A stretch of DNA of 59,171 bases. Source: Phytophthora sp. 'mugwort'. Lineage: Eukaryota; Oomycota; Peronosporomycetes; Peronosporales; Peronosporaceae. A program made the position numbers and the translations under genes. Of this stretch, positions 18,637 through 29,767 are shown piece by piece. Location: assembly GCA_033558025.1 (NCBI GenBank), contig JAUCEF010000074.1, positions 1 to 59,171 on the forward strand. Reading direction: 5' to 3'. The stretch's first letter is position 1. Each line of letters starts with the position of its first letter. The notes under the pieces are model-generated. The model worked only from the letters and a program-made list of their open reading frames with translations, searched no databases and had not been told where the DNA came from.

Positions 18637-18714
18637 GACTCCTAAGAGCTCCTATCGACGGAGTCGTTTGGCACCTCGATGTCGACTCATCACATCCTGG
18701 AGCTGAAGAAGGTT

Positions 18715-18754
<40 letters not shown>

Positions 18755-19055
18755 TTGGGTTTAGAACGTCGTGAGACAGTTTGGTTCCTATCTTCTATAG
18801 ATATTTTGAAAAATGCAAGAATCTAACTCTAGTACGAGAGGACCGAGAAGGGTAAATCTCTGGTGTATCGGTTGTTGAGAGGCATAGCCGAGTAGCTAAA
18901 TTTATTTTGGATAATTACTGAAAGCATCTAAGTAAGAAACCATTCTTAAAAATTTTTCATATAAAAACTGTAAAAGATGATTACATTAATAGGTTTTAAG
19001 TATAAGTATTGTAAAATATTTAGCTTAAAAATACTAAAAGTTTTAAAAATTAAAA
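16405..19055 (+). rRNA. rnl: large subunit ribosomal RNA
   Basis: About 2.65 kb with many universal 23S segments: GTGGATGCCTTGGCATTAA near the 5' end, the domain V core around 18044-18140 with GACGGTCCTAAGGTAGCGAA and ATGAATGGTGTAACGA, GGATAACAGGCTGAT at about 18619-18633, GAGCTGAAGAAGGTTCCAAGGGTTCGGCTGTTCGCC at about 18700-18736, and the sarcin-ricin loop AGTACGAGAGGACC at about 18831. The ends are estimated from homology to bacterial 23S and may be off by tens of bases. The copy in segment C lacks one G of the CTTGGCA motif. Confidence 0.97.
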
Positions 19056-19064
19056 TATAATTAT

Positions 19065-19136
19065 TTCTTTGTAGCTCAACGGTAGAGCAAATGGCTGTTA
19101 ACCATTAGGTTGTAGGTTCAAATCCTATCAAAGAAG
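19065..19136 (+). tRNA. trnN(guu): tRNA-Asn (anticodon GUU)
   Basis: Acceptor TTCTTTG/CAAAGAA, anticodon loop CTGTTAA and T arm GTAGG-TTCAAAT-CCTAT. It lies directly downstream of rnl and opens a five-tRNA cluster. Confidence 0.93.
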
Positions 19137-19148
19137 TTTTATATTTTA

Positions 19149-19237
19149 GGTCGAATAGCCAAGTCAGGTTTAAGGCAGTAGTTTGCTAAACTATCAGTTA
19201 ATTTATTAACTCGTGGGTTCAAATCCCACTTCGACTT
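19149..19237 (+). tRNA. trnS(gcu): tRNA-Ser (anticodon GCU)
   Basis: Class II tRNA with a long variable arm. Acceptor GGTCGAA/TTCGACT, anticodon stem-loop GTAGT-TTGCTAA-ACTAT and T arm GTGGG-TTCAAAT-CCCAC. Confidence 0.93.
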
Positions 19238-19261
19238 ATTTTATTAATAAAGTATTAATAA

Positions 19262-19333
19262 GATGATGTAGTTTAATGGTAGAGCGTGGGAATCATAATC
19301 CTAATGTTGTAGGTTCAAATCCTACCATCATTA
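19262..19333 (+). tRNA. trnM(cau): tRNA-Met (anticodon CAU), probably elongator
   Basis: Acceptor GATGATG/CATCATT, anticodon stem-loop TGGGA-ATCATAA-TCCTA and T arm GTAGG-TTCAAAT-CCTAC. It is distinguished from the likely initiator at 19439 by its weaker anticodon stem and its loop beginning with A. Confidence 0.85.
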
Positions 19334-19345
19334 ATTATCTTTAAA

Positions 19346-19420
19346 CGGAAGGTAGCATAGTCTGGCTAATGCGTCTGTTTTGGGAACAGAAGATCAAAGG
19401 TTCAAATCCTTTTCTTCCGA
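19346..19420 (+). tRNA. trnP(ugg): tRNA-Pro (anticodon UGG)
   Basis: Acceptor CGGAAGG/TCTTCCG, anticodon stem-loop TCTGT-TTTGGGA-ACAGA and T arm AAAGG-TTCAAAT-CCTTT. Confidence 0.93.
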
Positions 19421-19438
19421 AAAAGGAAGAAAATATAA

Positions 19439-19510
19439 GATGAGATAGAGTAATAGGTAACTTATCAGGCTCATAATCTGAAGATGTAGGTTCAAATCCT
19501 ACTCTCATCA
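19439..19510 (+). tRNA. trnfM(cau): tRNA-Met (anticodon CAU), probably initiator
   Basis: Acceptor GATGAGA/TCTCATC, anticodon stem-loop TCAGG-CTCATAA-TCTGA and D-arm text AATAGGTAACTTATC that resembles bacterial initiator tRNA. The acceptor is fully paired, so the bacterial C1:A72 mismatch is missing and the initiator role is a preference, not proof. Confidence 0.8.
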
Positions 19511-19532
19511 TTTTAAAATTAATATATAATTT

Positions 19533-19904
19533 ATGATTCAAATTCAAACTAAATTAAAAGTAAATGATAATAGTGGTATTAAAATAGGACAATGTATAAA
19601 AATTTATAAAAAAAAAATTGGAAAAATTGGGGATACAATTTTAATTTCTGCTAAAAAATTACGTTTAAATCAAAAAAAAAAAATTAAAATAATTAAAGGA
19701 GATTTATTTAAAGCTTTAATTATACATACAACATATCAAAAAAAAAGTACAATAGGTAATATAATAAAATTTGATAAAAATTGTATAATTATTTTAAATA
19801 ATCAAAATAAACCCCTAGGAACACGTATATTTGGTCCGATTACTTCTGAATTTCGGAAGAAAAAAAATTTCAAAATATTAGCATTAGCTTCAAATATTTT
19901 ATAA
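19533..19904 (+). CDS. rpl14: ribosomal protein L14
   Basis: A 123-residue large-subunit protein beginning MIQIQTKLKVNDNSGIK, the family hallmark (MIQ..T.L.VADNSGA). LGTRIFGPITSEFRKKKNFKILALASNIL is the usual C-terminus. It is separated from the main spc block by rnl and the tRNA cluster, so the ancestral rpl14-rpl5-rps14-rps8 order has been broken here. Confidence 0.96.
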   Translation: MIQIQTKLKVNDNSGIKIGQCIKIYKKKIGKIGDTILISAKKLRLNQKKKIKIIKGDLFKALIIHTTYQKKSTIGNIIKFDKNCIIILNNQNKPLGTRIFGPITSEFRKKKNFKILALASNIL

Positions 19905-19910
19905 AAATAT

Positions 19911-20438
19911 ATGAAAAAAAATTTACAAATCCATTATCAAAATATTACTATATACGATCTTTTAACAAAATTAAATTTTAAAAATATATTTGAAATACCT
20001 AAAATAAGTAAAATATGTTTAAATATTGGTTTTAAAAACGCTAATATTGAAAAAAAAAAATTAATTAATATAATTTTACTTTTAAAATTAATAACAAATC
20101 AAAAACCTATAATAACAAAATCAAAAAAAAATAATATTTTTTTAAAAATCAAAAAAAATTCAATTATAGGTTGTAAAATAACTTTAAGAAAAAAAAATAT
20201 TTTTAATTTTTTAGAAAAAATTTTGATTTTTCTTTTTCAAAATTTAACTAAAATAAATTTTAATTTTAAAAATCAAAATATTTTAAATTTTCAAATTCGA
20301 AATATTTTAGATTTTTTTGAATTAAAAACTGAATTTTTAAAATTCAAAGATATACCTCCAATAGATGTTTCTATTCATACAAATGCAAAAAATCATTATG
20401 AATTATTTTTATTATTAAATTCACTATTTTTATTATAA
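19911..20438 (+). CDS. rpl5: ribosomal protein L5
   Basis: A 175-residue 5S-rRNA-binding type protein. IFEIPKISKICLNIGFKNANI near the N-terminus, NQKPIITKSKKNNIFLKIKKNSIIGCKITLR in the middle and a closing DVSIHTNAKNHYELFLLLNSL match L5. It follows rpl14 by six bases. No 5S rRNA gene was recognised in the window. Confidence 0.92.
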   Translation: MKKNLQIHYQNITIYDLLTKLNFKNIFEIPKISKICLNIGFKNANIEKKKLINIILLLKLITNQKPIITKSKKNNIFLKIKKNSIIGCKITLRKKNIFNFLEKILIFLFQNLTKINFNFKNQNILNFQIRNILDFFELKTEFLKFKDIPPIDVSIHTNAKNHYELFLLLNSLFLL

Positions 20439-20451
20439 AAATAATTTATTA

Positions 20452-20523
20452 GCAAAAATAGCTCAATGGTAGAGTATAACCTTGCCAAGGTTAATGTTGA
20501 GGGTTCAAATCCCTTTTTTTGCT
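20452..20523 (+). tRNA. trnG(gcc): tRNA-Gly (anticodon GCC)
   Basis: Acceptor GCAAAAA/TTTTTGC, anticodon stem-loop with TTGCCAA, and T arm GAGGG-TTCAAAT-CCCTT. Confidence 0.92.
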
Positions 20524-20623
20524 TAATTCAAATAAATGTACCCAAAGGCAGTATTTGGTATTTCCATTTTTTAATTAGGGAATAATATTAGTATTGACAT
20601 TTATTTACTTCTTTATAAAAATT

Positions 20624-21154
20624 ATGATTTTTTTTAACATTATTAAAAGGATATTTTTTGCTTATAATCTATATAAAATTATACAAGATATATTAAAAAT
20701 ACATCCTAAATTTTTTCAAAATATTTTTAAATTTATTTTAATTCTTTTACCTCTTGAAATAACTTTATTAGAAGATTTTATAGATTTAGAGACTGAGGCT
20801 GAGGAAGCTGCTTTAAAAAAAGAAGAAAAACCTAAAAGTATTTTAAAAAGAATTGACGATAATATGCCAACTATTTTCGTTTTTTTTTTTTTATCTTTTT
20901 TGTTTTATTTATTTCTAGATGCTTTTTTTTTTGATAGCGACAATTTCCCAAGCGATTTTCCTAGTAATTTTTCAACTGATTTAAATTTTGATTCAGATAG
21001 TGACTCTTTACCAAAACCACCAAAAAGAAAAATTACAAGATCTGGAAATCCTCTGAATCTATATAGATATTTTCATTATTTAGATGTTGAAACAGGTGAA
21101 CGTATAGATGATATCGATCGATTAGATCCTGATACTTATGAAATAGTGGATTAA
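20624..21154 (+). CDS. unidentified membrane ORF with acidic C-terminal domain
   Basis: A protein of 176 residues from ATG 20624; a TTG ten codons earlier is possible. I do not recognise it. An N-terminal hydrophobic/amphipathic stretch (about residues 1-50) is followed by an acidic stretch ending ETEAEEAALKKEEK. A clear second membrane segment (about residues 85-103) precedes a serine/aspartate-rich linker with DSDSDS near 130, a basic PPKRK patch, and an acidic tail with FHYLDVETGERIDDIDRLDPDTYEIVD. It is flanked by two glycine tRNAs. The C-terminal half uses more G/C and mixed codons than neighbouring ribosomal protein genes, which may mean constraint or a different origin. It is intact in both copies. 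Confidence 0.65.
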   Translation: MIFFNIIKRIFFAYNLYKIIQDILKIHPKFFQNIFKFILILLPLEITLLEDFIDLETEAEEAALKKEEKPKSILKRIDDNMPTIFVFFFLSFLFYLFLDAFFFDSDNFPSDFPSNFSTDLNFDSDSDSLPKPPKRKITRSGNPLNLYRYFHYLDVETGERIDDIDRLDPDTYEIVD

Positions 21155-21215
21155 TTTATTCCACTTTTTCTTTTTTAAAACAATAATAAACATTTTTTAA
21201 ACAATAAAAATATAC

Positions 21216-21287
21216 GTGATTATAGATTAATTGGTAAATCCTTTATCTTCCAAGTAAATATTATGGGTTCAAATCCCATTAATCACA
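21216..21287 (+). tRNA. trnG(ucc): tRNA-Gly (anticodon UCC)
   Basis: Acceptor GTGATTA/TAATCAC, anticodon stem-loop TTTAT-CTTCCAA-GTAAA and T arm ATGGG-TTCAAAT-CCCAT. Confidence 0.92.
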
Positions 21288-21304
21288 TATTTAAAATATC
21301 TTTA

Positions 21305-21388
21305 GGAGAAATGGCTGAGTGGTTAAAAGCGGCAGACTGTAAATTTGTTGAAATATTTTCTACGTAGGTTCAAATCCTACTTTCTCCA
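21305..21388 (+). tRNA. trnY(gua): tRNA-Tyr (anticodon GUA)
   Basis: Class II with a long variable arm as in bacteria. Acceptor GGAGAAA/TTTCTCC, anticodon stem-loop GCAGA-CTGTAAA-TTTGT and T arm GTAGG-TTCAAAT-CCTAC. Confidence 0.92.
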
Positions 21389-21750
21389 ATAAAGATCTAA
21401 AAAAAAAAAAGGATAAACAAATTAAAAAAAGGATAAAAAGATAAAATATCTTTAAATAGTTAAGTTAAAAAGATATTTATCTTTTCAACAAAAAATTCAA
21501 AAACATATTTAGGGGGGGATCCTTTTCAAAAAATAATATTTTTTTTTCGTGATACAAAGAAATTTTTATTAATAACTAATTGAATTTTTAAAAATTAAAA
21601 AATTTTAATCCTTTAAGACAATATAAGACAATATAAGACAATATAAGACAATATAAGACAATATAAGACAAAAATTAATATAAGAATGTTATAATATTAA
21701 ATTTTTAAATATTTGTTATTTTAAAAATTAATATTAAATAATTAATATAA
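21389..21750. other. noncoding region upstream of rns
   Basis: About 360 bases without a gene. It holds two purine-rich AAAAAGGATAAA repeats near 21402-21442, paired blocks AAGATAAAATATCTTT and AAAAAGATATTTATCTTTT near 21440-21485 that can form hairpins, a run of seven Gs at about 21512-21518, and the 10-bp repeat array at 21615. This is one of only two substantial noncoding stretches in the unit, so it is a good place to look for an rRNA promoter or replication signal. Confidence 0.6.
21615..21670 (+). repeat. 10-bp tandem repeat AAGACAATAT
   Basis: Five full units and a sixth partial unit (AAGACA), perfectly periodic, ending about 80 bases before rns. The mirror copy in segment C has the same number of units. 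Confidence 0.95.
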
Positions 21751-22611
21751 AACTTAAATAGAGTTTGATCCTGGCTCAGAATAAATGCTATCGGTATGCT
21801 TAACACATGCAAGTTGAATGTTTTTAAAACATAGCGAACGGGTGAGTAACACGTGAATTATCTACCTTTTAATTCAGAATAATTATTTTTATAAAAATAC
21901 TGAATAAATTAATTAAAGTTTTTAACGTTAAAAGATGAGTTTGCGCAAGATTATGGTAGTTGGTAGTTTAATAGACAACCAAGCCTATTATCTTTAGCTG
22001 GTTTGAAAGAATGATCAGCCACATTGGGACTGAGACACGGCCCAAACTTTTTTAAAGGCAGCAGTGGGGAATTTTGGACAATGAGCGGAAGCTTGATCCA
22101 GCAATACCGAGTGGGTGATGACGGCTAATTAGGTTGTAAAGCTCTTTCATTAAGGAGGAAAATGACAGTACTTAAAAAAGAAGTTCCGGCTAATACCCGT
22201 GCCAGCAGCCGCGGTAATACGGGAGGAGCGAGCATTATTCGGGATGATTAGGCGTAAAGGGTTTGTAGGTAGTTTTTTAAGTTGAAAGAAACAAATTAAA
22301 GCTCAACTTTATACATTTTTTCAAAACTGATAAACTGGAGTATAAATAGAGGATAATGGAATTTCTATTGGAGTGATAAAATACGTTGATAATAGAAGGA
22401 AGACCTATGGCGAAGGCAATTATCTGGGTATATACTGACACTGAGAAACGAAAGCTTGGGTAGCGAACGGGATTAGAGACCCCGGTAGTCCATGCTGTAA
22501 ACGATGAGTGCTAATATTTAGAATTTTTAGATATAACAGCTAACGCGTTAAGCACTCCGCCTGAAAAGTATAATCGCAAGATTGAAATTCAAAGGAATTG
22601 ACGGGAGTCTA

Positions 22612-22643
<32 letters not shown>

Positions 22644-23262
22644 AATACGCGCAGAACCTTACCAACTCTTGCTAATTTTTATTTAAAATTTTTATATAAA
22701 AAACAGGTGTTGCATGGCTGTCGTCAGCTCGTGTTGTGAAATGTTTGGTTAAATCCTTTAACGAGCGCAACCCCTATGATTAGTTACTAATTTATTATAA
22801 ATAGATAAAAGTACTCTAATGAAAAAATTAATGATAGGTTAATGGAAGGTGGGGATGACGTCAAGTCTTCATGGCCCTTATGAGTTGGGCTACACACGTG
22901 CTACAATGATAATTACAATGAGAAGCAATAATGATATAAGTTGGAGCAAATCTTCAAAAATTATCTTAGTTCGAATTAAGGGCTGAAACTCGCCCTTATG
23001 AAGTTGGAATCGCTAGTAATCGCAGAACAGCATGCTGCGGTGAATATGTTACTGGACTTTGTACACACCGCCCGTCACATCAGGGAAGTTGATTGTTTTT
23101 AAAATAATTTTTAATTCTTTTATAAAATTTAATAATTATTTAAATAAAATAATTTAAAATTTTTATAAAATAAATTATAATTCCTAAAAAGTGGTTAGTA
23201 ACTTTGATGAAGTCGTAACAAGGTAGTCGTAGGGGAACCTGTGTCTGGAAGAGATCTTTAAG
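21751..23262 (+). rRNA. rns: small subunit ribosomal RNA
   Basis: About 1.5 kb with universal 16S elements: AGAGTTTGATCCTGGCTCAG at 21759, the 530 loop GTGCCAGCAGCCGCGGTAAT at about 22199, GGATTAGAGACCCCGGTAGTCC at about 22469, AGGAATTGACGGG at about 22593, CAACCC and TGTCGTCAGCTCGTG near 22720-22770, and GTACACACCGCCCGTCAC at about 23061. The 3' end reads GGGGAACCTGTGTCTGGAAGAGATC and lacks the CCUCC anti-Shine-Dalgarno sequence, so initiation probably does not use bacterial ribosome binding sites. The ends are approximate. Confidence 0.97.
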
Positions 23263-23289
23263 CATTCTTAAATTAAAATTAAAAGTCTT

Positions 23290-23361
23290 AGGAAAATAGT
23301 TTAATTGGTAAAATCATAGTCTCCAAAATTATTGTTATGGGTTCAAGTCCCATTTTTCCTG
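23290..23361 (+). tRNA. trnW(cca): tRNA-Trp (anticodon CCA)
   Basis: Acceptor AGGAAAA/TTTTCCT, anticodon stem-loop ATAGT-CTCCAAA-ATTAT and T arm ATGGG-TTCAAGT-CCCAT. The CCA anticodon reads UGG only, consistent with UGA as a stop. Confidence 0.93.
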
Positions 23362-23502
23362 TTTATTATAAAATATTATAAATCAAAAAAATTTTATAAT
23401 ATCTGAAATTAATTAAATTCAAGTTATAAAAATAAAATTTTATTTAAAATACTTTTTAATCAAAGGGAATTTAAATTTAGATTTATAATATTTTATAATA
23501 AA
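23362..23502. repeat. 23-bp perfect inverted repeat with 95-bp loop
   Basis: The left arm (23362-23384) starts directly after the last base of trnW and is exactly complementary to the right arm (23480-23502). The arms are A/T-only except one C/G pair. A stem of this length in the RNA could mark a 3' end or a processing site downstream of trnW. Confidence 0.85.
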
Positions 23503-23877
23503 TATAGTTTTATATGTTTAAAATAAAAATATTATTATAAATATTCAATTTTAAAATTACTCCATTATTCCTAAAAAAATATTCATAAACAGATTAATTA
23601 ATGTTTATATTAAGAAAACATTCTCAATATTAAATAATTTTAATTTATTAGTTAATATTATTGATTAATCGTTAAATGAATACTCTTTAAATAATTATTA
23701 TTTCATTTTTATTATATTCTACATTAATATTTATTATTGTATATAAAAACATTTTAAAAATAATATGATTATTTAATATAAATTATTTTAATTTTTAAAA
23801 AATTTTATATTCTTTAAGAAAAAAAAAAAATAATTCAATTATTTTTACAATATAAATAATAAAATTTATATTTTTTC

Positions 23878-23895
23878 TTGAATATTAATATTCAA
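23878..23895. promoter_or_regulatory. 18-bp perfect palindrome upstream of cox2
   Basis: TTGAATATTAATATTCAA is self-complementary and lies 58 bases upstream of the cox2 start. It could be a protein-binding site or a transcription start element. In so A/T-rich a sequence chance is possible, so the function is unproven. Confidence 0.4.
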
Positions 23896-23953
23896 AAACT
23901 CTTAATTTTGTATATATTAAAAATTAAATAAAATAATAAATTTCAAGTATATT

Positions 23954-24730
23954 ATGACAATAATAAATTATATAAATAATCAATTCACTTTTTTAGATAT
24001 GGCTGAACCTTGGCAATTAGGTTTTCAAGATCCAGCAACACCTGTTATGGAAGGTATTATTAATTTTCATCATGATTTAATGTTTTTTTTAATTATGATT
24101 ACTGTATTTGTTTGTTGGATGTTATTTAGAGTTATTACTCTTTTTGATGAAAAAAAAAATAAAATTCCAGCAACAATTGTACATGGTGCTACTATTGAAA
24201 TTATTTGGACTTCTATTCCAGCCTTAATTTTATTAACGGTAGCTATTCCATCTTTTGCTTTATTATATTCAATGGATGAAGTAATTGATCCTATTATTAC
24301 TTTAAAAGTAATTGGTAGTCAATGGTATTGGAGTTATGAATATTCAGATAATTTAGAATTTTCTGATGAACCTTTAATTTTTGATAGTTATATGATTCAA
24401 GAAGATGATTTAGCAATAGGTCAATTTAGAATTTTAGAAGTTGATAATCGTGTGGTTGTTCCAACTAATAGTCATATTCGAGTATTAATTACTGCTTCAG
24501 ATGTTTTACATTCATGGGCAATACCTTCATTAGGTATAAAATTAGATGCTTGTCCTGGTCGTTTAAATCAAACATCAATGTTTATTAAACGTGAAGGTGT
24601 TTTTTATGGACAATGTAGTGAAATTTGTGGAGTAAATCATGGATTTATGCCTATTGTTGTAGAAGCTGTTTCATTAGAAGATTATTTAATTTGGTTAAAA
24701 AATAAAATCAATTTTGATTTTAATATATAA
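23954..24730 (+). CDS. cox2: cytochrome c oxidase subunit 2
   Basis: A 258-residue complex IV subunit with two N-terminal membrane helices and an intermembrane cupredoxin domain. The electron-entry aromatic cluster is [11 protein letters not shown] (residues 117-127). The CuA ligands lie in [18 protein letters not shown] and [14 protein letters not shown] (His, two Cys, Glu, His, Met). No intron is present. The protein closely resembles stramenopile and especially oomycete Cox2. It starts a short plus-strand oxidase cluster with a mini-ORF and cox1. Confidence 0.98.
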   Translation: MTIINYINNQFTFLDMAEPWQLGFQDPATPVMEGIINFHHDLMFFLIMITVFVCWMLFRVITLFDEKKNKIPATIVHGATIEIIWTSIPALILLTVAIPSFALLYSMDEVIDPIITLKVIGSQWYWSYEYSDNLEFSDEPLIFDSYMIQEDDLAIGQFRILEVDNRVVVPTNSHIRVLITASDVLHSWAIPSLGIKLDACPGRLNQTSMFIKREGVFYGQCSEICGVNHGFMPIVVEAVSLEDYLIWLKNKINFDFNI

Positions 24731-24743
24731 TTAAAAAATTTTT

Positions 24744-24842
24744 ATGGTATTTAAAATCATTGGTATAATTTTTTTAATATTATTACTATTTACTGATATT
24801 AAAAAATTAATTAATAAAATCAAACAATTTTTCAATAAATAA
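24744..24842 (+). CDS. TatA-like mini-ORF between cox2 and cox1
   Basis: A 32-residue ORF, ATG to TAA, 13 bases after cox2. One hydrophobic helix covers residues 5-16 (IIGIIFLILLLF). A short hinge (TD) and an amphipathic lysine-rich helix (IKKLINKIKQFF) follow. This is the TatA/TatE layout, in which a membrane helix ends in LLLFG.KKLPEL and continues as an amphipathic helix. Gly7 sits in the helix, LLLF and KKL line up, and the usual FG hinge is replaced by FTD. It is much shorter than bacterial TatA (60-90), but the core parts are present and tatC is in the same genome. It is identical in both copies. This is an inference from a very short sequence. Confidence 0.5.
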   Translation: MVFKIIGIIFLILLLFTDIKKLINKIKQFFNK

Positions 24843-24952
24843 AAATAATTTATTTTTTTGATAATAAAAAATTAAAAAAACCAACGCTTTTTTTGATTTA
24901 AAAATAAAATATATAATTTTGCATTTAAAATAAAATTTAAAAATATAAATAA

Positions 24953-26431
<1,479 letters not shown>

Positions 26432-26598
26432 AAAAAATTTTTATAATTATTAATAATTAAATTAATCTTTATTAATAATTATATTAAAAATTTTAAATTT
26501 TTATAAAACACCGTAAAACGGTATTAATTAAATTAAAAATTTTTAATATAATTATTAATAAAGATTAATTTAATTATTAATAATTATAAAAATTTTTT
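26432..26598. repeat. cox1-cox1 inverted junction with imperfect centre
   Basis: The two cox1 copies converge here. The outer parts, 26432-26494 and 26536-26598, are exact reverse complements. The inner 41 bases (26495-26535) are only partly symmetric, with a central small hairpin ACCGT-AAA-ACGGT at 26510-26522, slightly offset from the symmetry axis at 26515. The hairpin could end transcripts from both sides. No adapter-like sequence is visible. Confidence 0.85.
26510..26522. terminator. possible bidirectional hairpin after cox1
   Basis: ACCGT-AAA-ACGGT forms a 5-bp stem with three G/C pairs in an otherwise A/T-only context, between two convergent cox1 stop codons. A role in termination or 3' processing is an inference. 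Confidence 0.35.
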
Positions 26599-28077
<1,479 letters not shown>

Positions 28078-28187
28078 TTATTTATATTTTTAAATTTTAT
28101 TTTAAATGCAAAATTATATATTTTATTTTTAAATCAAAAAAAGCGTTGGTTTTTTTAATTTTTTATTATCAAAAAAATAAATTATTT

Positions 28188-28286
28188 TTATTTATTGAAA
28201 AATTGTTTGATTTTATTAATTAATTTTTTAATATCAGTAAATAGTAATAATATTAAAAAAATTATACCAATGATTTTAAATACCAT
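28188..28286 (-). CDS. TatA-like mini-ORF (segment C copy)
   Basis: Mirror copy of the 32-residue ORF at 24744-24842, again between cox2 and cox1. Confidence 0.48.
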   Translation of the reverse strand: MVFKIIGIIFLILLLFTDIKKLINKIKQFFNK

Positions 28287-28299
28287 AAAAATTTTTTAA

Positions 28300-29076
28300 T
28301 TATATATTAAAATCAAAATTGATTTTATTTTTTAACCAAATTAAATAATCTTCTAATGAAACAGCTTCTACAACAATAGGCATAAATCCATGATTTACTC
28401 CACAAATTTCACTACATTGTCCATAAAAAACACCTTCACGTTTAATAAACATTGATGTTTGATTTAAACGACCAGGACAAGCATCTAATTTTATACCTAA
28501 TGAAGGTATTGCCCATGAATGTAAAACATCTGAAGCAGTAATTAATACTCGAATATGACTATTAGTTGGAACAACCACACGATTATCAACTTCTAAAATT
28601 CTAAATTGACCTATTGCTAAATCATCTTCTTGAATCATATAACTATCAAAAATTAAAGGTTCATCAGAAAATTCTAAATTATCTGAATATTCATAACTCC
28701 AATACCATTGACTACCAATTACTTTTAAAGTAATAATAGGATCAATTACTTCATCCATTGAATATAATAAAGCAAAAGATGGAATAGCTACCGTTAATAA
28801 AATTAAGGCTGGAATAGAAGTCCAAATAATTTCAATAGTAGCACCATGTACAATTGTTGCTGGAATTTTATTTTTTTTTTCATCAAAAAGAGTAATAACT
28901 CTAAATAACATCCAACAAACAAATACAGTAATCATAATTAAAAAAAACATTAAATCATGATGAAAATTAATAATACCTTCCATAACAGGTGTTGCTGGAT
29001 CTTGAAAACCTAATTGCCAAGGTTCAGCCATATCTAAAAAAGTGAATTGATTATTTATATAATTTATTATTGTCAT
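28300..29076 (-). CDS. cox2: cytochrome c oxidase subunit 2 (segment C copy)
   Basis: Same 258 residues as at 23954-24730, with all CuA ligands. Confidence 0.97.
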   Translation of the reverse strand: MTIINYINNQFTFLDMAEPWQLGFQDPATPVMEGIINFHHDLMFFLIMITVFVCWMLFRVITLFDEKKNKIPATIVHGATIEIIWTSIPALILLTVAIPSFALLYSMDEVIDPIITLKVIGSQWYWSYEYSDNLEFSDEPLIFDSYMIQEDDLAIGQFRILEVDNRVVVPTNSHIRVLITASDVLHSWAIPSLGIKLDACPGRLNQTSMFIKREGVFYGQCSEICGVNHGFMPIVVEAVSLEDYLIWLKNKINFDFNI

Positions 29077-29668
29077 AATATACTTGAAATTTATTATTTT
29101 ATTTAATTTTTAATATATACAAAATTAAGAGTTTTTGAATATTAATATTCAAGAAAAAATATAAATTTTATTATTTATATTGTAAAAATAATTGAATTAT
29201 TTTTTTTTTTTCTTAAAGAATATAAAATTTTTTAAAAATTAAAATAATTTATATTAAATAATCATATTATTTTTAAAATGTTTTTATATACAATAATAAA
29301 TATTAATGTAGAATATAATAAAAATGAAATAATAATTATTTAAAGAGTATTCATTTAACGATTAATCAATAATATTAACTAATAAATTAAAATTATTTAA
29401 TATTGAGAATGTTTTCTTAATATAAACATTAATTAATCTGTTTATGAATATTTTTTTAGGAATAATGGAGTAATTTTAAAATTGAATATTTATAATAATA
29501 TTTTTATTTTAAACATATAAAACTATATTTATTATAAAATATTATAAATCTAAATTTAAATTCCCTTTGATTAAAAAGTATTTTAAATAAAATTTTATTT
29601 TTATAACTTGAATTTAATTAATTTCAGATATTATAAAATTTTTTTGATTTATAATATTTTATAATAAA
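29077..29668. other. noncoding region cox2-trnW (segment C copy)
   Basis: Mirror of 23362-23953, with the 23-bp inverted repeat at 29528-29550 and 29646-29668 and the 18-bp palindrome at 29135-29152. Confidence 0.6.
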
Positions 29669-29740
29669 CAGGAAAAATGGGACTTGAACCCATAACAATA
29701 ATTTTGGAGACTATGATTTTACCAATTAAACTATTTTCCT
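29669..29740 (-). tRNA. trnW(cca): tRNA-Trp (CCA), segment C copy
   Basis: Mirror of 23290-23361. Confidence 0.93.
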
Positions 29741-29767
29741 AAGACTTTTAATTTTAATTTAAGAATG

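Larger units (their letters stand above)
23362..23953. other. noncoding region between trnW and cox2
   Basis: This 592-base stretch is the longest noncoding region of the unit, about 85% A/T, with no convincing ORF. It contains a 23-bp inverted repeat (23362-23384 with 23480-23502) and the perfect palindrome TTGAATATTAATATTCAA at 23878-23895, 58 bases before cox2. It is a candidate control region. Confidence 0.6.

Noticed and set aside
19341..19547. 68-residue minus-strand ORF, mirror at 33483-33689
   Set aside because: It is the antisense of trnP and trnfM; the repeated RVGFEPTSS/RKGFEPLIF segments are translated T-arm sequences, a known annotation artefact.
23650..23770. Short hydrophobic open stretch in the trnW-cox2 spacer ending in a KNILKII-like segment
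   Set aside because: The only nearby ATG is followed by a stop after four codons, and the open stretch lacks a start codon, so it is not supported as a gene.
26490..26540. Missed sequencing hairpin adapter at the cox1 axis
   Set aside because: The core is A/T-rich with ACCGTAAAACGGT and does not resemble the common long-read hairpin adapter, although other kinds of chimera remain possible.
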